Shown: positions 25,008-34,316, counted from the stretch's first letter. The stretch: DNA of 63,527 nucleotides from Nanobdellati archaeon (GCA_018304505.1 JAGVWA010000005.1:1-63527), one strand, 5' to 3'. Notes: generated by a model not told the origin, from the letters alone. Numbers and translations: made by a program.

Positions 25008-26474
25008 ATGAAAACTTACGGAATACTCATAGACGGAAAATGGCAACCATCCTCAAGTGGAAAAACATTCGACTCAATCAACCCGAGCAGTGAAAAATCC
25101 ATCGGCAAGTTCCAGCAAGGCAACGAAAAAGATGTCGACAGGGCAGTCGCTGCAGCCAAGAAGGCATACGAATCATGGCGCTTGATGCCACCGACAGAAC
25201 GCGCAGACATACTGCTCGAAGCCGCACTCATCTTGCAACGAGACAAAACGCACTACGGCGAACTCGTTTCAATTGAAATGGGAAAACAACTCAAGGAAGG
25301 CCTTTCTGATGTGCAGGAAGCAATCGACACGTTCAAGTATTTCCACGGCGAAGGCAGGAGAATGTTCGGCCACACCACAACCAGTGAACTGCAAAACAAA
25401 GCAGCATACACAATAAGGATTCCAATAGGGGTCTGTGGACTCATTACGCCGTGGAACTTTCCAGTAGCGATTCCATCGTGGAAGCTCGGCCCAGCGCTGG
25501 TTTGCGGCAACACAGTAGTATTCAAACCAAGCAGCGACACCCCCCTCAATGCAATCGAACTAGTAAAAGTACTCGAAAAAGCAGGAATCCCAAAAGGCGT
25601 CATCAACCTCGTCACTGGCCCAGGGAGTACGGTAGGCAAGCGCCTCGTTGAGCATCCCGATGTGCGCATGATTAGTTTCACGGGCAGCAAGGCAACCGGG
25701 GAATGGATCACAAAAAACGCAGGCGTGAAAAAAATAGGTCTAGAGTTAGGAAGCAAGAACCCGATCATTGTAATGGATGACGCCAATCTTGATTTGGCAG
25801 TTGAAGGCACAGTATGGGCCGCCTTTGGGACAACCGGCCAAAGATGCACCGCCGCAAGCCGAGTAATAGTACACAAGAAAATCCAAAAAGCGTTCGAGAA
25901 AAAACTCGTCGCAGCTGCACAAAAACTAAAAATCGGGAATGCCCTGACCCATGAAATCGGGCCCCTTGTAAACAAGCGTGCGCAAGACAAGGTACAGAAC
26001 TACGTAGACATAGGAAAGAAACAAAAAGCCAAGCTGTTGTGTGGAGGCAAGCGCGGCCATGGGTTGTTTTATCCGCCGACAATCTTCACAGAAGTTACAC
26101 CGAAAATGACGATTGCGCAAGAAGAAATCTTCGGCCCGGTGACTGCAATCATGCCAGTAAATAACTTAACAGAAGCAATCAAGGTCGCGAACAGCGTCGA
26201 CTACGGTTTGTCTAGTTCAATTTTCACGCAAGACATCAACAACGCCATGACAGCAATTAGGGATCTGGATTTTGGCATCACCTACATTAACAGCTCGACA
26301 ATCGGCTCTGAGGTACACTTGCCCTTCGGCGGCACAAAAGGCACAGGCAATGGAACCCGGGAAGCTGGCTGGGCTGGCGTCGAAGAGTTCAGCGAAAACA
26401 AGACCGTGTACATTGACTATTCCGGAAAGTTGCAGAAGGCGCAGATGAAAGACTCCGGCCCGCGAAAAAAATAA
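25008..26474 (+). CDS. NAD(P)-dependent aldehyde dehydrogenase
   Basis: 488 aa. NPWNF-type ITPWNFPVAIPSWKLGPAL, FTGSKATGEWI, catalytic Glu in LELGSKNP and Cys in GQRCTAASR, then EEIFGPVTAI. Closest in style to succinate-semialdehyde or ketoglutarate-semialdehyde dehydrogenases; the substrate is not decidable from sequence. GGAGGAGATAAG gives a strong ribosome-binding site, so it may be cotranscribed with the transporter. Confidence 0.93.
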   Translation: MKTYGILIDGKWQPSSSGKTFDSINPSSEKSIGKFQQGNEKDVDRAVAAAKKAYESWRLMPPTERADILLEAALILQRDKTHYGELVSIEMGKQLKEGLSDVQEAIDTFKYFHGEGRRMFGHTTTSELQNKAAYTIRIPIGVCGLITPWNFPVAIPSWKLGPALVCGNTVVFKPSSDTPLNAIELVKVLEKAGIPKGVINLVTGPGSTVGKRLVEHPDVRMISFTGSKATGEWITKNAGVKKIGLELGSKNPIIVMDDANLDLAVEGTVWAAFGTTGQRCTAASRVIVHKKIQKAFEKKLVAAAQKLKIGNALTHEIGPLVNKRAQDKVQNYVDIGKKQKAKLLCGGKRGHGLFYPPTIFTEVTPKMTIAQEEIFGPVTAIMPVNNLTEAIKVANSVDYGLSSSIFTQDINNAMTAIRDLDFGITYINSSTIGSEVHLPFGGTKGTGNGTREAGWAGVEEFSENKTVYIDYSGKLQKAQMKDSGPRKK

Positions 26475-26476
26475 TT

Positions 26477-26665
26477 CTAACCAAACAGCAACACTGCAAT
26501 ACCAAAAAGAAAAACCGCCATCGCCAAGCGCCACATCCTAATGTGCTGAAAGGCCTCGACGTCCTGGAACTTTTTCTCCAACCTCAGGATTAACTGCCAG
26601 TAGTACAACGTAGCGCCAAGGCCCGTAACAATCAATATCCATGCAAGCGGATCAACCAAACCCAT
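26477..26665 (-). CDS. small two-helix membrane protein (62 aa)
   Basis: Hydrophobic segments at residues 5-24 and 45-62 are separated by a charged amphipathic stretch (RLEKKFQDVEAFQHIR). I recognise no family. Divergent from the endonuclease IV-like gene; 2 nt from the ALDH stop on the opposite strand. Confidence 0.6.
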   Translation of the reverse strand: MGLVDPLAWILIVTGLGATLYYWQLILRLEKKFQDVEAFQHIRMWRLAMAVFLFGIAVLLFG

Positions 26666-26718
26666 GATCCAAACAAGGAACCGCAGGTATATAAATCTTC
26701 AACCCCATAATAAGGCCG

Positions 26719-27552
26719 ATGAAAGAACTGCTCTTCGGCACAGCCGGAATCCCATTTTCCACAGAACCCAGAAACACCGTTAATGGCGTCATTACAGCCA
26801 GAAAACTTGGCCTTGGATGCATGGAACTCGAGTTTGTCAGGAACGTCAACGTGTCAAAGGAAGCCGCGCCAGAAGTGAAACAGGCTGCGAAGGAAAACAA
26901 AATCGAGCTATCGTGCCACTGTTCATACTACATTAACCTCGCAGCTATAGAAAAAGAAAAGCGTGGCGCGTCCAGGTCACGATTAGTTCAAGCAGCCACG
27001 CGCCTCGATGAATCAGGCGGAACGCGCGGAGCTGTGTTCCATCCTGGGTTCTACATGAAACGCGACGCGCCAACAGTGTACCCAATAGTGCTAGAACAGA
27101 TGAAAAAAGCACGTAAGGAACTTGATGACAAAGGCCACAACGTAACACTTCGGCCTGAGACATCCGGCAAACTCGCTGGCTGGGGCACACTAAAAGAAAC
27201 CCTTCGCGTTTGCAACGAAGTCGAGAATACCCTGCCATGCATTGACATATCACACTTGCACGCGATAACGCAGGGCGGCTACAACAAAAAAACAGAATTC
27301 GAAGACCTCTTTAACGATGTCGAGAAAGAGCTAGGAAAACAGGCACTGAGGGACATGCACTTCCACGCGCAAGGCATTGAGTATACAGAGCGCGGCGAAC
27401 GGAATCACTTGCCAATAGACGAAAGCGACTTCAACTACAGGGACTTCCTGCTCGTACTAAAGGAATACAAGATCGCTGGCACCGTGATTTGCGAAGCCCC
27501 TGACCCGGAAGCAGACGTGCTGAAGATGCACAAGATCTATCAGAAGTTATGA
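26719..27552 (+). CDS. nfo: endonuclease IV-like TIM-barrel protein
   Basis: AP endonuclease 2 family (zinc-dependent xylose-isomerase-like barrel), expected to cut at abasic sites. LLFGTAGIPFST, the strand SCHCSYYINLA, FHPGFYM, RPETSGKLAGWGTL, CIDISHLHA and MHFHAQGI carry the His, Glu and Asp zinc ligands. 277 aa. TATA GGTATATAAATC at 26682 makes it leaderless or nearly so. Confidence 0.88.
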   Translation: MKELLFGTAGIPFSTEPRNTVNGVITARKLGLGCMELEFVRNVNVSKEAAPEVKQAAKENKIELSCHCSYYINLAAIEKEKRGASRSRLVQAATRLDESGGTRGAVFHPGFYMKRDAPTVYPIVLEQMKKARKELDDKGHNVTLRPETSGKLAGWGTLKETLRVCNEVENTLPCIDISHLHAITQGGYNKKTEFEDLFNDVEKELGKQALRDMHFHAQGIEYTERGERNHLPIDESDFNYRDFLLVLKEYKIAGTVICEAPDPEADVLKMHKIYQKL

Positions 27553-27617
27553 CTGTTTTTCTCGGAAACCACTCACCACAATGTTTTTAAACAAACTTAC
27601 ACACAAATAAAATCATA

Positions 27618-30254
27618 ATGATAAGCTTCCAAGAGAAAGCTTACTCTGATTCTGAAATCTACAGTGAGCTTAATCCAATAGTTAGCAAGTGGTTCAAAAA
27701 CAAGTTCGGTAGCTTCAGCCCGCCGCAAACATACGCTATAATGAACATTCACAAGCGCGAAAACACGCTCGTGTCAGCGCCAACTGGGAGTGGCAAGACG
27801 TTATCTGCCTTTACAAGCATCTTGAACGAACTCATAACCATAAGCGAAAAGAAGAAGCTTGAAGACAAGATTTATTGTATCTACATTAGCCCATTAAAGG
27901 CACTGTCCAATGACATACACCGCAACCTGGAAGAGCCACTGCGCGAGATGCAAGAACGTGAAGGCCGGGACTTCGGCATACGCGTCTCAGTAAGAACTGG
28001 CGACACCACAACAAGCGAAAGACAAAAAATGGCAAGGGCGCCGCCTCACATACTCATAACAACGCCAGAATCGCTAGCCATAATACTCGCCTCGCCAAAG
28101 TTCAAGGAATCAGTAAAGGACGTAAAATGGGTAATCACAGACGAAATCCACAGCCTCGCAGAGAACAAGCGAGGCACGCACCACGCACTCACAATAGAGC
28201 GCCTTCAAAACCACGCTGGAGAATTCACTCGCATAGGGCTGAGTGCTACCGTTTCACCGCTAGAGAAAATCGCCGAGTTCCTAGTTGGCTACGACACTGA
28301 CGGCAAGCCACGGGACTGTAAAGTAGTCGACGTGCAGTTCATCAAAAACCTAGACCTAAAAGTCTTGAGCCCTGTTCCGGATATAATGCGAAGCGACTAC
28401 GAGACTATCCAAAATGAGACTTACAAACTAATCGACCAATTGATTCAGGCGCACAACACAACCCTAGTTTTCACAAACACGCGCAGCGCCACCGAAAGAG
28501 TAGTCCATCATCTAAAAGACAAGTTTCCAAAAAACTACATAGAACAAGGAGACAACAACACAGGTTACACCATCGGGGCACACCATTCCTCGCTCAGCCG
28601 AGAACACAGGCTCGACTTAGAAAAACGATTGAAGGAAGGGAAGCTGAAGGCTGTGGTTTGCAGCACATCGCTTGAACTCGGGATCGATATCGGAGACATA
28701 GACCTCGTCATTTTATTGGGATCACCAAGATCAATAGCCCGCGCACTACAACGAGTCGGCAGATCTGGACATCAGTTGCGCAGCACGATAAAGGGACGCT
28801 TCATAGTCCTCAACCGTGATGATTTAGTAGAATGTTCAGTAATACTGAAGAACGCGATGGACCACCACATCGACGAAATCCACATCCCAGAAAACGCCTT
28901 GGACGTACTGGCCCAGCAAATCTACGGCACCGCAATACAAGAATCAACACACATCGACACAATATACAGCACGGTAAAACGCGCATACCCGTACAGGAAC
29001 CTAGACAAGCAGGAGTTCAACAACGTAATCAAGTACCTGCAAGGTAACTATCACGGGCTTGAACACAGGCACGTATACGGAAAAATATGGTACGACGAAG
29101 AAACAGGACTGGTTGGCAAACGGGGAAAACTCGCAAGATTAATATACATGACCAACATTGGCACAATCCCGGACGAGTCATTCATTACTGTAAAAATCGG
29201 AGACCAAGCCATCGGAGCAGTTGATGAAGAGTTCTTGAATCGGCTCAAAAGCGGGGACATCTTCGTAATCGGGGGGAACACATACAAGTACAAATTCGCG
29301 CGGGGAATGACAATGCAGGTAGAAGCCGCGCCAGGAAAACGACCTACTGTGCCATCATGGTTTTCCGAAATGCTGCCACTTTCATTCGAGTTAGGAATGA
29401 GCATTCAAAGGCTGAGAAGGCTGCTGGAAGAAAAATTCAAGGCAGGGCAATCGAAAACATCCGTGATAAATTGGCTTAAGGAATTCCTGTACGCTGACGA
29501 CAAAGCCGCGAATTCGATTTACGAATATTTTCTCGAGCAATACAAGTACTCCATAATACCGCATGACAAAAGAATCGTGATTGAAGAAACCAGAATCGAT
29601 GACCGAAAATACGTGGCAGTACATACGACTTACGGCAGACGAACAAACGATGCACTGTCCAGGGCCGTGGCGTTCATGATCGGCAAGCTCAAAATAATCA
29701 ATGTTGGCATCAACTTATCAGACAACGGATTCGTCTTGGAATACAAAGGGCAAGCAAGCTGGGTCAAAGAAGCACTAGAGAGCTTCAGGGATCCTGATTC
29801 ATTGGACAAGTTTCTGCTCGCAGCTGTTGACAAAACTGAAGTGCTTAAACGAAGATTTAGGCACTGCGCCGGCCGGGCGCTCATGATTCTACGGACGTAC
29901 AAAGGCCAACGCAAGACTGCTGGAAGGCAACAAGTCAGTGCACAGATTCTCCTAAATGCAGCAAAGCAAATCGGCCCAGATTTCCCGGTGCTGAAAGAAG
30001 CGCGCCGCGAAGTAATGGAAGACCTAATGGACGTCGAACATGCGAAACTCATCTTGAACGAAATCAATAAGGGCAGCATCAAAATCAAGGAAACACAAAC
30101 CGTACTTCCGAGCCCATTCGCGCTCAACATGGTAATGCAAGGATACTCAGACATACTCAAAATGGAAGAAAAAGTAGAGTTTTTAAGAAGAATGCACGAG
30201 CAAGTACTAGTAAAGATCGCATTGAAGGAAAAACGCGGAGGCATTACAGCATGA
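27618..30254 (+). CDS. lhr: ATP-dependent DNA helicase Lhr-type (SF2)
   Basis: 878 aa. Motif I SAPTGSGKT, Ia ISPLKALSND, II DEIH, III GLSATV, IV TLVFTNTRSA, V STSLELGIDIG and VI QRVGRSGH are all visible, followed by the winged-helix and core Lhr domains. These enzymes unwind DNA or RNA-DNA hybrids in repair. Its TGA overlaps the next ATG; the HD and phosphoesterase genes make a three-gene repair operon. Confidence 0.95.
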   Translation: MISFQEKAYSDSEIYSELNPIVSKWFKNKFGSFSPPQTYAIMNIHKRENTLVSAPTGSGKTLSAFTSILNELITISEKKKLEDKIYCIYISPLKALSNDIHRNLEEPLREMQEREGRDFGIRVSVRTGDTTTSERQKMARAPPHILITTPESLAIILASPKFKESVKDVKWVITDEIHSLAENKRGTHHALTIERLQNHAGEFTRIGLSATVSPLEKIAEFLVGYDTDGKPRDCKVVDVQFIKNLDLKVLSPVPDIMRSDYETIQNETYKLIDQLIQAHNTTLVFTNTRSATERVVHHLKDKFPKNYIEQGDNNTGYTIGAHHSSLSREHRLDLEKRLKEGKLKAVVCSTSLELGIDIGDIDLVILLGSPRSIARALQRVGRSGHQLRSTIKGRFIVLNRDDLVECSVILKNAMDHHIDEIHIPENALDVLAQQIYGTAIQESTHIDTIYSTVKRAYPYRNLDKQEFNNVIKYLQGNYHGLEHRHVYGKIWYDEETGLVGKRGKLARLIYMTNIGTIPDESFITVKIGDQAIGAVDEEFLNRLKSGDIFVIGGNTYKYKFARGMTMQVEAAPGKRPTVPSWFSEMLPLSFELGMSIQRLRRLLEEKFKAGQSKTSVINWLKEFLYADDKAANSIYEYFLEQYKYSIIPHDKRIVIEETRIDDRKYVAVHTTYGRRTNDALSRAVAFMIGKLKIINVGINLSDNGFVLEYKGQASWVKEALESFRDPDSLDKFLLAAVDKTEVLKRRFRHCAGRALMILRTYKGQRKTAGRQQVSAQILLNAAKQIGPDFPVLKEARREVMEDLMDVEHAKLILNEINKGSIKIKETQTVLPSPFALNMVMQGYSDILKMEEKVEFLRRMHEQVLVKIALKEKRGGITA

Positions 30255-30877
30255 GACCTGAACTGGAATTCTTTTCAACAGTCGGAAAACTCAAAGACGT
30301 AGTCAGAACAGGCTGGCAGATTTACCAAATCAAAGACCCAGAAAAAGTCACGTGCCATTCGCATAGACTTGCGCTCATGAGTTACTACTACGCCAAAAAA
30401 CTGGGCTTAGATGAAAATAAGGCAATGAAAATCGCTATAATACATGACATTCCAGAAGCTCTTGCAGGTGATGTACCAATAAACTTGGAAAAAAAACCAA
30501 AAGAATACCCCCATAAAGGAGTCACCACCGAACAAAAACACGAAAAAGAAGTAGATGCACTAGAGAACATGATTTCACACTTGCCACAAGAAGACGCCCA
30601 GGACATCCGGGAAACTTGGGAAGAATACACATACAAAAAATCGCCAGAGGCAAAACTAGTAAAAGAGCTCGACAAACTAGAACTTGCATTGCAGGCCCTT
30701 GATTACGCGCGGGAAAAACGTGGGCCTTATGAACTAGACGAATTTTTGGGGCAGGGCATGAAATCAAGAATAACAATCCCCGAACTCGCAGAACTTTTTA
30801 ACGAAATACAACAAGAGTACAAAAAAGTGAAGGCTAATGGAAACTTTCAAACTTTCCTCGAAGATGGAAATAGTTGA
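30251..30877 (+). CDS. HD-domain phosphohydrolase (YfbR/HDDC2-like)
   Basis: 208 aa. Metal ligands are in CHSHRLALMSYYYAK (H..), IIHDIPEALAGDVP (HD) and LVKELDKLELALQALDY (distal Asp). Family members are 5'-deoxynucleotidases or related nucleotide hydrolases. Four-base overlap with lhr and about 40 nt with the next gene suggest tight coupling. Confidence 0.88.
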   Translation: MRPELEFFSTVGKLKDVVRTGWQIYQIKDPEKVTCHSHRLALMSYYYAKKLGLDENKAMKIAIIHDIPEALAGDVPINLEKKPKEYPHKGVTTEQKHEKEVDALENMISHLPQEDAQDIRETWEEYTYKKSPEAKLVKELDKLELALQALDYAREKRGPYELDEFLGQGMKSRITIPELAELFNEIQQEYKKVKANGNFQTFLEDGNS

Positions 30878-31568
30878 CCTCGCGCTCTACCTACCAAAAC
30901 ACAAAGCGCTAGTGATCGGAGACATTCACTTAGGATACGAAGACGCGCTTGCAGCGCAAGGAATAATGCTCCCAAAGACACAATACAAAAGAACCATTGG
31001 AAGAGCTGAACGCGTTTTCAAAACGCTTGGCAATGAAAAAAAACAAGTCGAAGAAATAATTCTCAACGGGGACATAAAGCACGAATTCGGCAGGATCAGT
31101 GAACAGGAATGGCAAGACGCGCTCAACTTCCTGGCTTTCCTTGAAAAGCACTGCAGCAAGCTCACCATTATCAAGGGCAACCACGACAAGATCATAGAAC
31201 CGATAGCAACAAAGCGTGGCCACACTGTTGAAACGCAGCGTGCGCTTGACGATGTGTTGGTGTGCCACGGCGACGTGGTCCCAGTTAATGCGCAAGCGTT
31301 TAAGACAATCGTTATTGGCGACGCGCACCCCGCTGTAACCATTAGTGATGGCATTGCGAGCGAAAAAGAGAAGTGCTTCCTCGTTGGGAAATACGGAAAA
31401 TCAGACTTGATTTGCATGCCCTCATTTAACGTGATGACAGAAGGCACAGACGTTTTAGAAGAGAAATTCCGATCCCCATTTTTGCAGCAAGATCTTGGAG
31501 AATTTGAGGTTTACGTTGCCAGCGAAGAAGAAACGATGCACTTTGGCAAGGTCAAGGGCCTTTTCTGA
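30837..31568 (+). CDS. calcineurin-like metallophosphoesterase, Lhr-associated
   Basis: 243 aa. The motifs GDIHLGYED, NGDIKHEFG, KGNHDKII, CHGD and GDAHP bind two metals. Lhr helicases often sit beside such phosphoesterases, which probably process DNA or RNA ends. GTGAAGG precedes the ATG at 30837; the ATG at 30867 is the alternative start. Confidence 0.88.
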   Translation: METFKLSSKMEIVDLALYLPKHKALVIGDIHLGYEDALAAQGIMLPKTQYKRTIGRAERVFKTLGNEKKQVEEIILNGDIKHEFGRISEQEWQDALNFLAFLEKHCSKLTIIKGNHDKIIEPIATKRGHTVETQRALDDVLVCHGDVVPVNAQAFKTIVIGDAHPAVTISDGIASEKEKCFLVGKYGKSDLICMPSFNVMTEGTDVLEEKFRSPFLQQDLGEFEVYVASEEETMHFGKVKGLF

Positions 31569-31791
31569 CCGGCTTCTTGCGCTGAGCTCTTAGTGCAGCC
31601 TCTGCCCTTAATGCAGCATCTGCCCTTTGCGCGAGCCCCGTTACCACACGCCGTTGAATTGCCGCGACCTTCGCTTTCTTTGCCCGGTCCATGAGTCCCT
31701 GTATGACCCGTTCTGCGGCGGCCTCTTCAGCCCCCGGTTTAGCCCTACGCCATAGCTTCCAGCGTCCCTTTGCAGCAGCTTCTTTTACCAT
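31552..31791 (-). CDS. small Ala/Arg/Lys-rich basic protein (79 aa)
   Basis: A predicted continuous helix rich in Ala, Arg and Lys (RRAKPGAEEAAAERVIQG, RADAALRAEAALRAQRKKP) with ALRAEAALRA repetition. Probably nucleic-acid binding. TATA TTTTATATTC about 25 nt upstream supports a leaderless start. It overlaps the phosphoesterase 3' end by 17 nt. No family recognised. Confidence 0.5.
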   Translation of the reverse strand: MVKEAAAKGRWKLWRRAKPGAEEAAAERVIQGLMDRAKKAKVAAIQRRVVTGLAQRADAALRAEAALRAQRKKPVRKGP

Positions 31792-31821
31792 ATTGTATTT
31801 AGGAATCCGGAATATAAAAAC

Positions 31822-32148
31822 TTAGACTTCTTCCAAATTCCTAACGTGCTGCATTGCTCTTTGGGCTTGCTGCATTGAATACCGGAATGATGAAGCTTCA
31901 CGTGCAAAGAACTGCTCAGCTTCCCTAACGCCAACGGCTCTGTGATCTCCAGAGTGCGCAGTTATGGTTCCTGCTCGTCCTTCTGAAAACTGCATGAAAA
32001 CCTTGTCTGGCGTGCTGACGTATTTCACGTACCCGCTAGGGGTTTTGTAGAACACAGACTCGTCAATGTGCTGCCTGCCCATCTCAGTCAATAACTGCAT
32101 GTAATCTTGCCGGCTTTCTTGCCAGCTTGCTTCTTCAATCTGCCACAT
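31822..32148 (-). CDS. Met-Trp protein, third gene of a Met-Trp operon (108 aa)
   Basis: ATGTGG directly follows the stop of the gene upstream (TGAATGTGG), with GGAGGTGG placed inside that gene's last codons. N-terminal helix, a beta middle (ESVFYKTPSGYVKYVSTPDKV, then GTITAHSGDH), and a C-terminal Ala/Gln-rich helix (residues 70-104). The plan matches the proteins at 1786 and 2839: a beta domain with G-T-aliphatic-T, then a coiled coil. Function unknown. Confidence 0.65.
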   Translation of the reverse strand: MWQIEEASWQESRQDYMQLLTEMGRQHIDESVFYKTPSGYVKYVSTPDKVFMQFSEGRAGTITAHSGDHRAVGVREAEQFFAREASSFRYSMQQAQRAMQHVRNLEEV

Positions 32149-32454
32149 TCAACCACCTCCATGAAAAATAATCTGATCTATAGAAGACTCAAATTCTTTC
32201 TTAGCATTAGCAATTGCCTGCTCGCTACTTTTTATAGTCCTATTAATAGCCTCATTACCAACAATACAGGCTGTCCTCAATTTATCACCATCTTCACCAA
32301 TGGCAACTGTGTATTCTGTTAGACTACTACAGTTCTCCACTATCACATCTTCCCCCATATCAAAAACGCTAGTGTCCAATATTCTTGTCCCAACCATATC
32401 CCTGGTTCTTTCCTGTGCATCCCGATTATATCCCAAATTGAAAATTTCCCACAT
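32149..32454 (-). CDS. Met-Trp protein, second gene of a Met-Trp operon (101 aa)
   Basis: ATGTGG, with GGGGGCGA 7 nt upstream, inside the 3' end of the preceding gene. Beta region with VFDMGEDVIVENC and EYTVAIGEDGDKL, then a helix (RTIKSSEQAIANAKKEFESS) and a terminal HGGG that also encodes the next gene's ribosome-binding site. More AT-rich than its neighbours, which hints at separate origin. Function unknown. Confidence 0.65.
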   Translation of the reverse strand: MWEIFNLGYNRDAQERTRDMVGTRILDTSVFDMGEDVIVENCSSLTEYTVAIGEDGDKLRTACIVGNEAINRTIKSSEQAIANAKKEFESSIDQIIFHGGG

Positions 32455-32456
32455 TA

Positions 32457-32807
32457 TTATTCGCCCCCTAATTCGGCTAGGGCACGTGATCGCACTTCCA
32501 GCGCATCAGTCTCCCTAATCCGTAAGTCTGCGATTTCTACCCTAAGATTTTCTTTGTATGCTGTTACATCATTCGCTCCTGTAATGAGTATTGTTACCGG
32601 TGTTTCCGACACCCGGCGTGGGTCTATTGTCCTGTAATGGACAGCATGATTGCCATTATTGAAAAACGTTCCCATTCCGTTACCTAGATTGACTCCATCG
32701 CCTTTTTCAACTATCTCACGAACTTGTGGAGGTAGCAATTCGTCATATTTCCCCCCCCTCTCCACAGACCATCTATCTGGTGATACATCATATTGCGGCA
32801 TCCACAT
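32457..32807 (-). CDS. Met-Trp protein, first gene of a Met-Trp operon (116 aa)
   Basis: ATGTGGATG, with AGGAGGATGA upstream and TATA ACTATAAT near 32834. An Arg/Trp-containing head, a middle with NLGNGMGTFFNNGNHAVHYR, a strand VTILITG, and a C-terminal helix (residues 78-114). Divergent from a winged-helix regulator across a region with two dyads, so regulation by that protein is plausible. Function unknown. Confidence 0.65.
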   Translation of the reverse strand: MWMPQYDVSPDRWSVERGGKYDELLPPQVREIVEKGDGVNLGNGMGTFFNNGNHAVHYRTIDPRRVSETPVTILITGANDVTAYKENLRVEIADLRIRETDALEVRSRALAELGGE

Positions 32808-32835
32808 TCCCCATCATCCTCCTTTTACTGCATTA

Positions 32836-32862
32836 TAGTAGTGTTTACTACTAAACTATAGT
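32836..32862. promoter_or_regulatory. paired dyads in divergent promoter region
   Basis: TAGTAGT-GTTT-ACTACTA (32836-32853) and the palindrome ACTATAGT (32855-32862) lie between the Met-Trp operon and the winged-helix gene. They overlap the likely TATA element of the Met-Trp operon, so a bound regulator would block it. This is an operator candidate. Confidence 0.5.
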
Positions 32863-32938
32863 GTTTTAACTAATTTAAGATTGCGTTTTAATTTTTTATG
32901 ATATAGTTTTAAAAATGTGGCTTGCGTATCTACAGGTA

Positions 32939-33778
32939 ATGGCACTGAGAGATTCGCAGATACCACAAATCGTGGAGTTCGTAAAGCAGGAACCGTGCAC
33001 AATACAAGACATTTCCAAGCGCATCAAGAAGAGTTGGGTCACCACGGACAGTTACGTTAAGGAAATCGCAGACAGGACAGGCCTTATCGCTGTAAAGACA
33101 TTCCGCCAGGGCACCCGCGGCGCGCTGAAGCTTGTCTACTATGTAAACGTTGAAGCGGTGCTAAGCGACACGCTGAAAGATGACCTGTACAACCAGATCA
33201 AAACCAAAAGACGGAAAAGCGATTTCGACTTCATGGACATCTACCAATTCGTTCAAAAAAATGGAAAGCGGAGTTTCGTGGACCAGCAGGAAGAAAACAG
33301 CGCCCATGTCCGCAAGCAACTTGTTCCATTATTCCGGAAGACAAAACACAACCTGTACTGCTTTTCAGGCAACCTGTCATTCCTCAACGTAAAGGCTGGA
33401 AAAACAAGGGTGCTTGATGTGTTTGAAGAGTTGCTCAAAAGAAAAGTAAGGATACACATTCTCTGCCGCGTCAATATTGCGTCTCTGAACAACATTTCCA
33501 AGTTGAATAGCTTGATGAAGAGATACCCTGACTTGATTGAAATAAAACACGCATATCAGCCCTTACGGGGCTTTGTTGCAGACGATGACATTGCGCGCTT
33601 TACTGACGAGGAGCAACTGAAGGACTACAAGCCTGACGAATTAAACAGGAACACGCGCATCATTTACGAAATCACTGACATGGAGTGGGTTTCATGGCTG
33701 CAGAAAGTGTTCTGGAACCTCTACAGGGGATCGATGGACTACACGCAAAGGTTAAAAGAACTTGAGGGTATAATGTAA
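32939..33778 (+). CDS. winged-helix transcriptional regulator, TrmB-like
   Basis: 279 aa. N-terminal wHTH (IPQIVEFVKQEPCTIQDISKRIKKSWVTTDSYVKEI), then a linker and an alpha/beta C-terminal domain with HNLYCFSGNLSF, RKVRIHILCRV, IEIKHAYQPLRGFVADD and the ending EWVSWLQKVFWNLY. This layout is common in archaeal TrmB-like regulators. TATA-like TTTTAAAA at 32905 makes the ATG at 32939 leaderless. The in-frame ATGTGG at 32915 would lie upstream of the transcript. Confidence 0.8.
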   Translation: MALRDSQIPQIVEFVKQEPCTIQDISKRIKKSWVTTDSYVKEIADRTGLIAVKTFRQGTRGALKLVYYVNVEAVLSDTLKDDLYNQIKTKRRKSDFDFMDIYQFVQKNGKRSFVDQQEENSAHVRKQLVPLFRKTKHNLYCFSGNLSFLNVKAGKTRVLDVFEELLKRKVRIHILCRVNIASLNNISKLNSLMKRYPDLIEIKHAYQPLRGFVADDDIARFTDEEQLKDYKPDELNRNTRIIYEITDMEWVSWLQKVFWNLYRGSMDYTQRLKELEGIM

Positions 33779-33781
33779 ACC

Positions 33782-34249
33782 ATGTATCCCAAAGTTGGGG
33801 GTAAGGCGCCAGAATTTACATTGAAAAACCAAGACCACAAACCCGCGTTTTTGAAGGACTTTGCCGGAAAATGGCTCGTGCTCTACTTCTATCCAAAGGA
33901 CAACACTAGCGGCTGCACAGCCGAGGCGATTGATTTCACCAATGAGCTGACGAAAATCAATAGCATTGGAGCCAATGTACTTGGGGTCTCCCCAGATTCA
34001 GAGGATTCGCACTGCAAGTTCAGGGACAGGCACAGTCTTAAAGTGACGCTGCTTAGCGATCCTGACAAAACAGTTCTGGAAAAGTACGGCGTGTGGCAAG
34101 AGAAATCAATGTACGGCAGGAAATACATGGGCGTCGTCAGGACAACGTTTCTCATTGATCCGCAGGGCAAAGTTGCTCATGTTTGGGAAAAGGTCAAGGT
34201 TCCGGGGCATGTGCAGGACGTAATTGACACGCTAGCCAAACTAAAGTAA
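33782..34249 (+). CDS. bcp: peroxiredoxin, Bcp/PrxQ type, 1-Cys
   Basis: 155 aa thioredoxin-fold thiol peroxidase. KAPEFTLKNQD, FYPKDNTSGCTAEAIDF, LSDPDKTVLEKYGV and RTTFLIDPQGKVAHVWEKV are diagnostic. The peroxidatic Cys is in SGCTAEA; the usual resolving Cys five residues on is Ile, so it works as a 1-Cys enzyme needing an external thiol. Confidence 0.93.
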   Translation: MYPKVGGKAPEFTLKNQDHKPAFLKDFAGKWLVLYFYPKDNTSGCTAEAIDFTNELTKINSIGANVLGVSPDSEDSHCKFRDRHSLKVTLLSDPDKTVLEKYGVWQEKSMYGRKYMGVVRTTFLIDPQGKVAHVWEKVKVPGHVQDVIDTLAKLK

Positions 34250-34258
34250 ACCGACCCT

Positions 34259-34294
34259 GGTTTAAACTCGCGACGGTTGCAAAATCGATATATA
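34259..34294 (+). promoter_or_regulatory. GGTTTAAAC + TTGCAAAA-TATA promoter (copy c)
   Basis: GGTTTAAAC (34259-34267), 9 nt, TTGCAAAA (34277-34284) and TCGATATATA (34285-34294). Element order and spacing are the same as copy b at 2137. The start codon at 34317 is about 27 nt past the TATA centre, so the mRNA is leaderless. Confidence 0.65.
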
Positions 34295-34316
34295 TTTCAA
34301 ACGTTGCAATCTAGGC

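Noticed and set aside
32915-32938. An ATGTGG start for the winged-helix regulator (MWLAYLQV)
   Set aside because: It lies upstream of the transcription start predicted from the TATA-like TTTTAAAA. The ATG at 32939 fits leaderless spacing and the family's usual N-terminus, so I did not count it among the Met-Trp genes.
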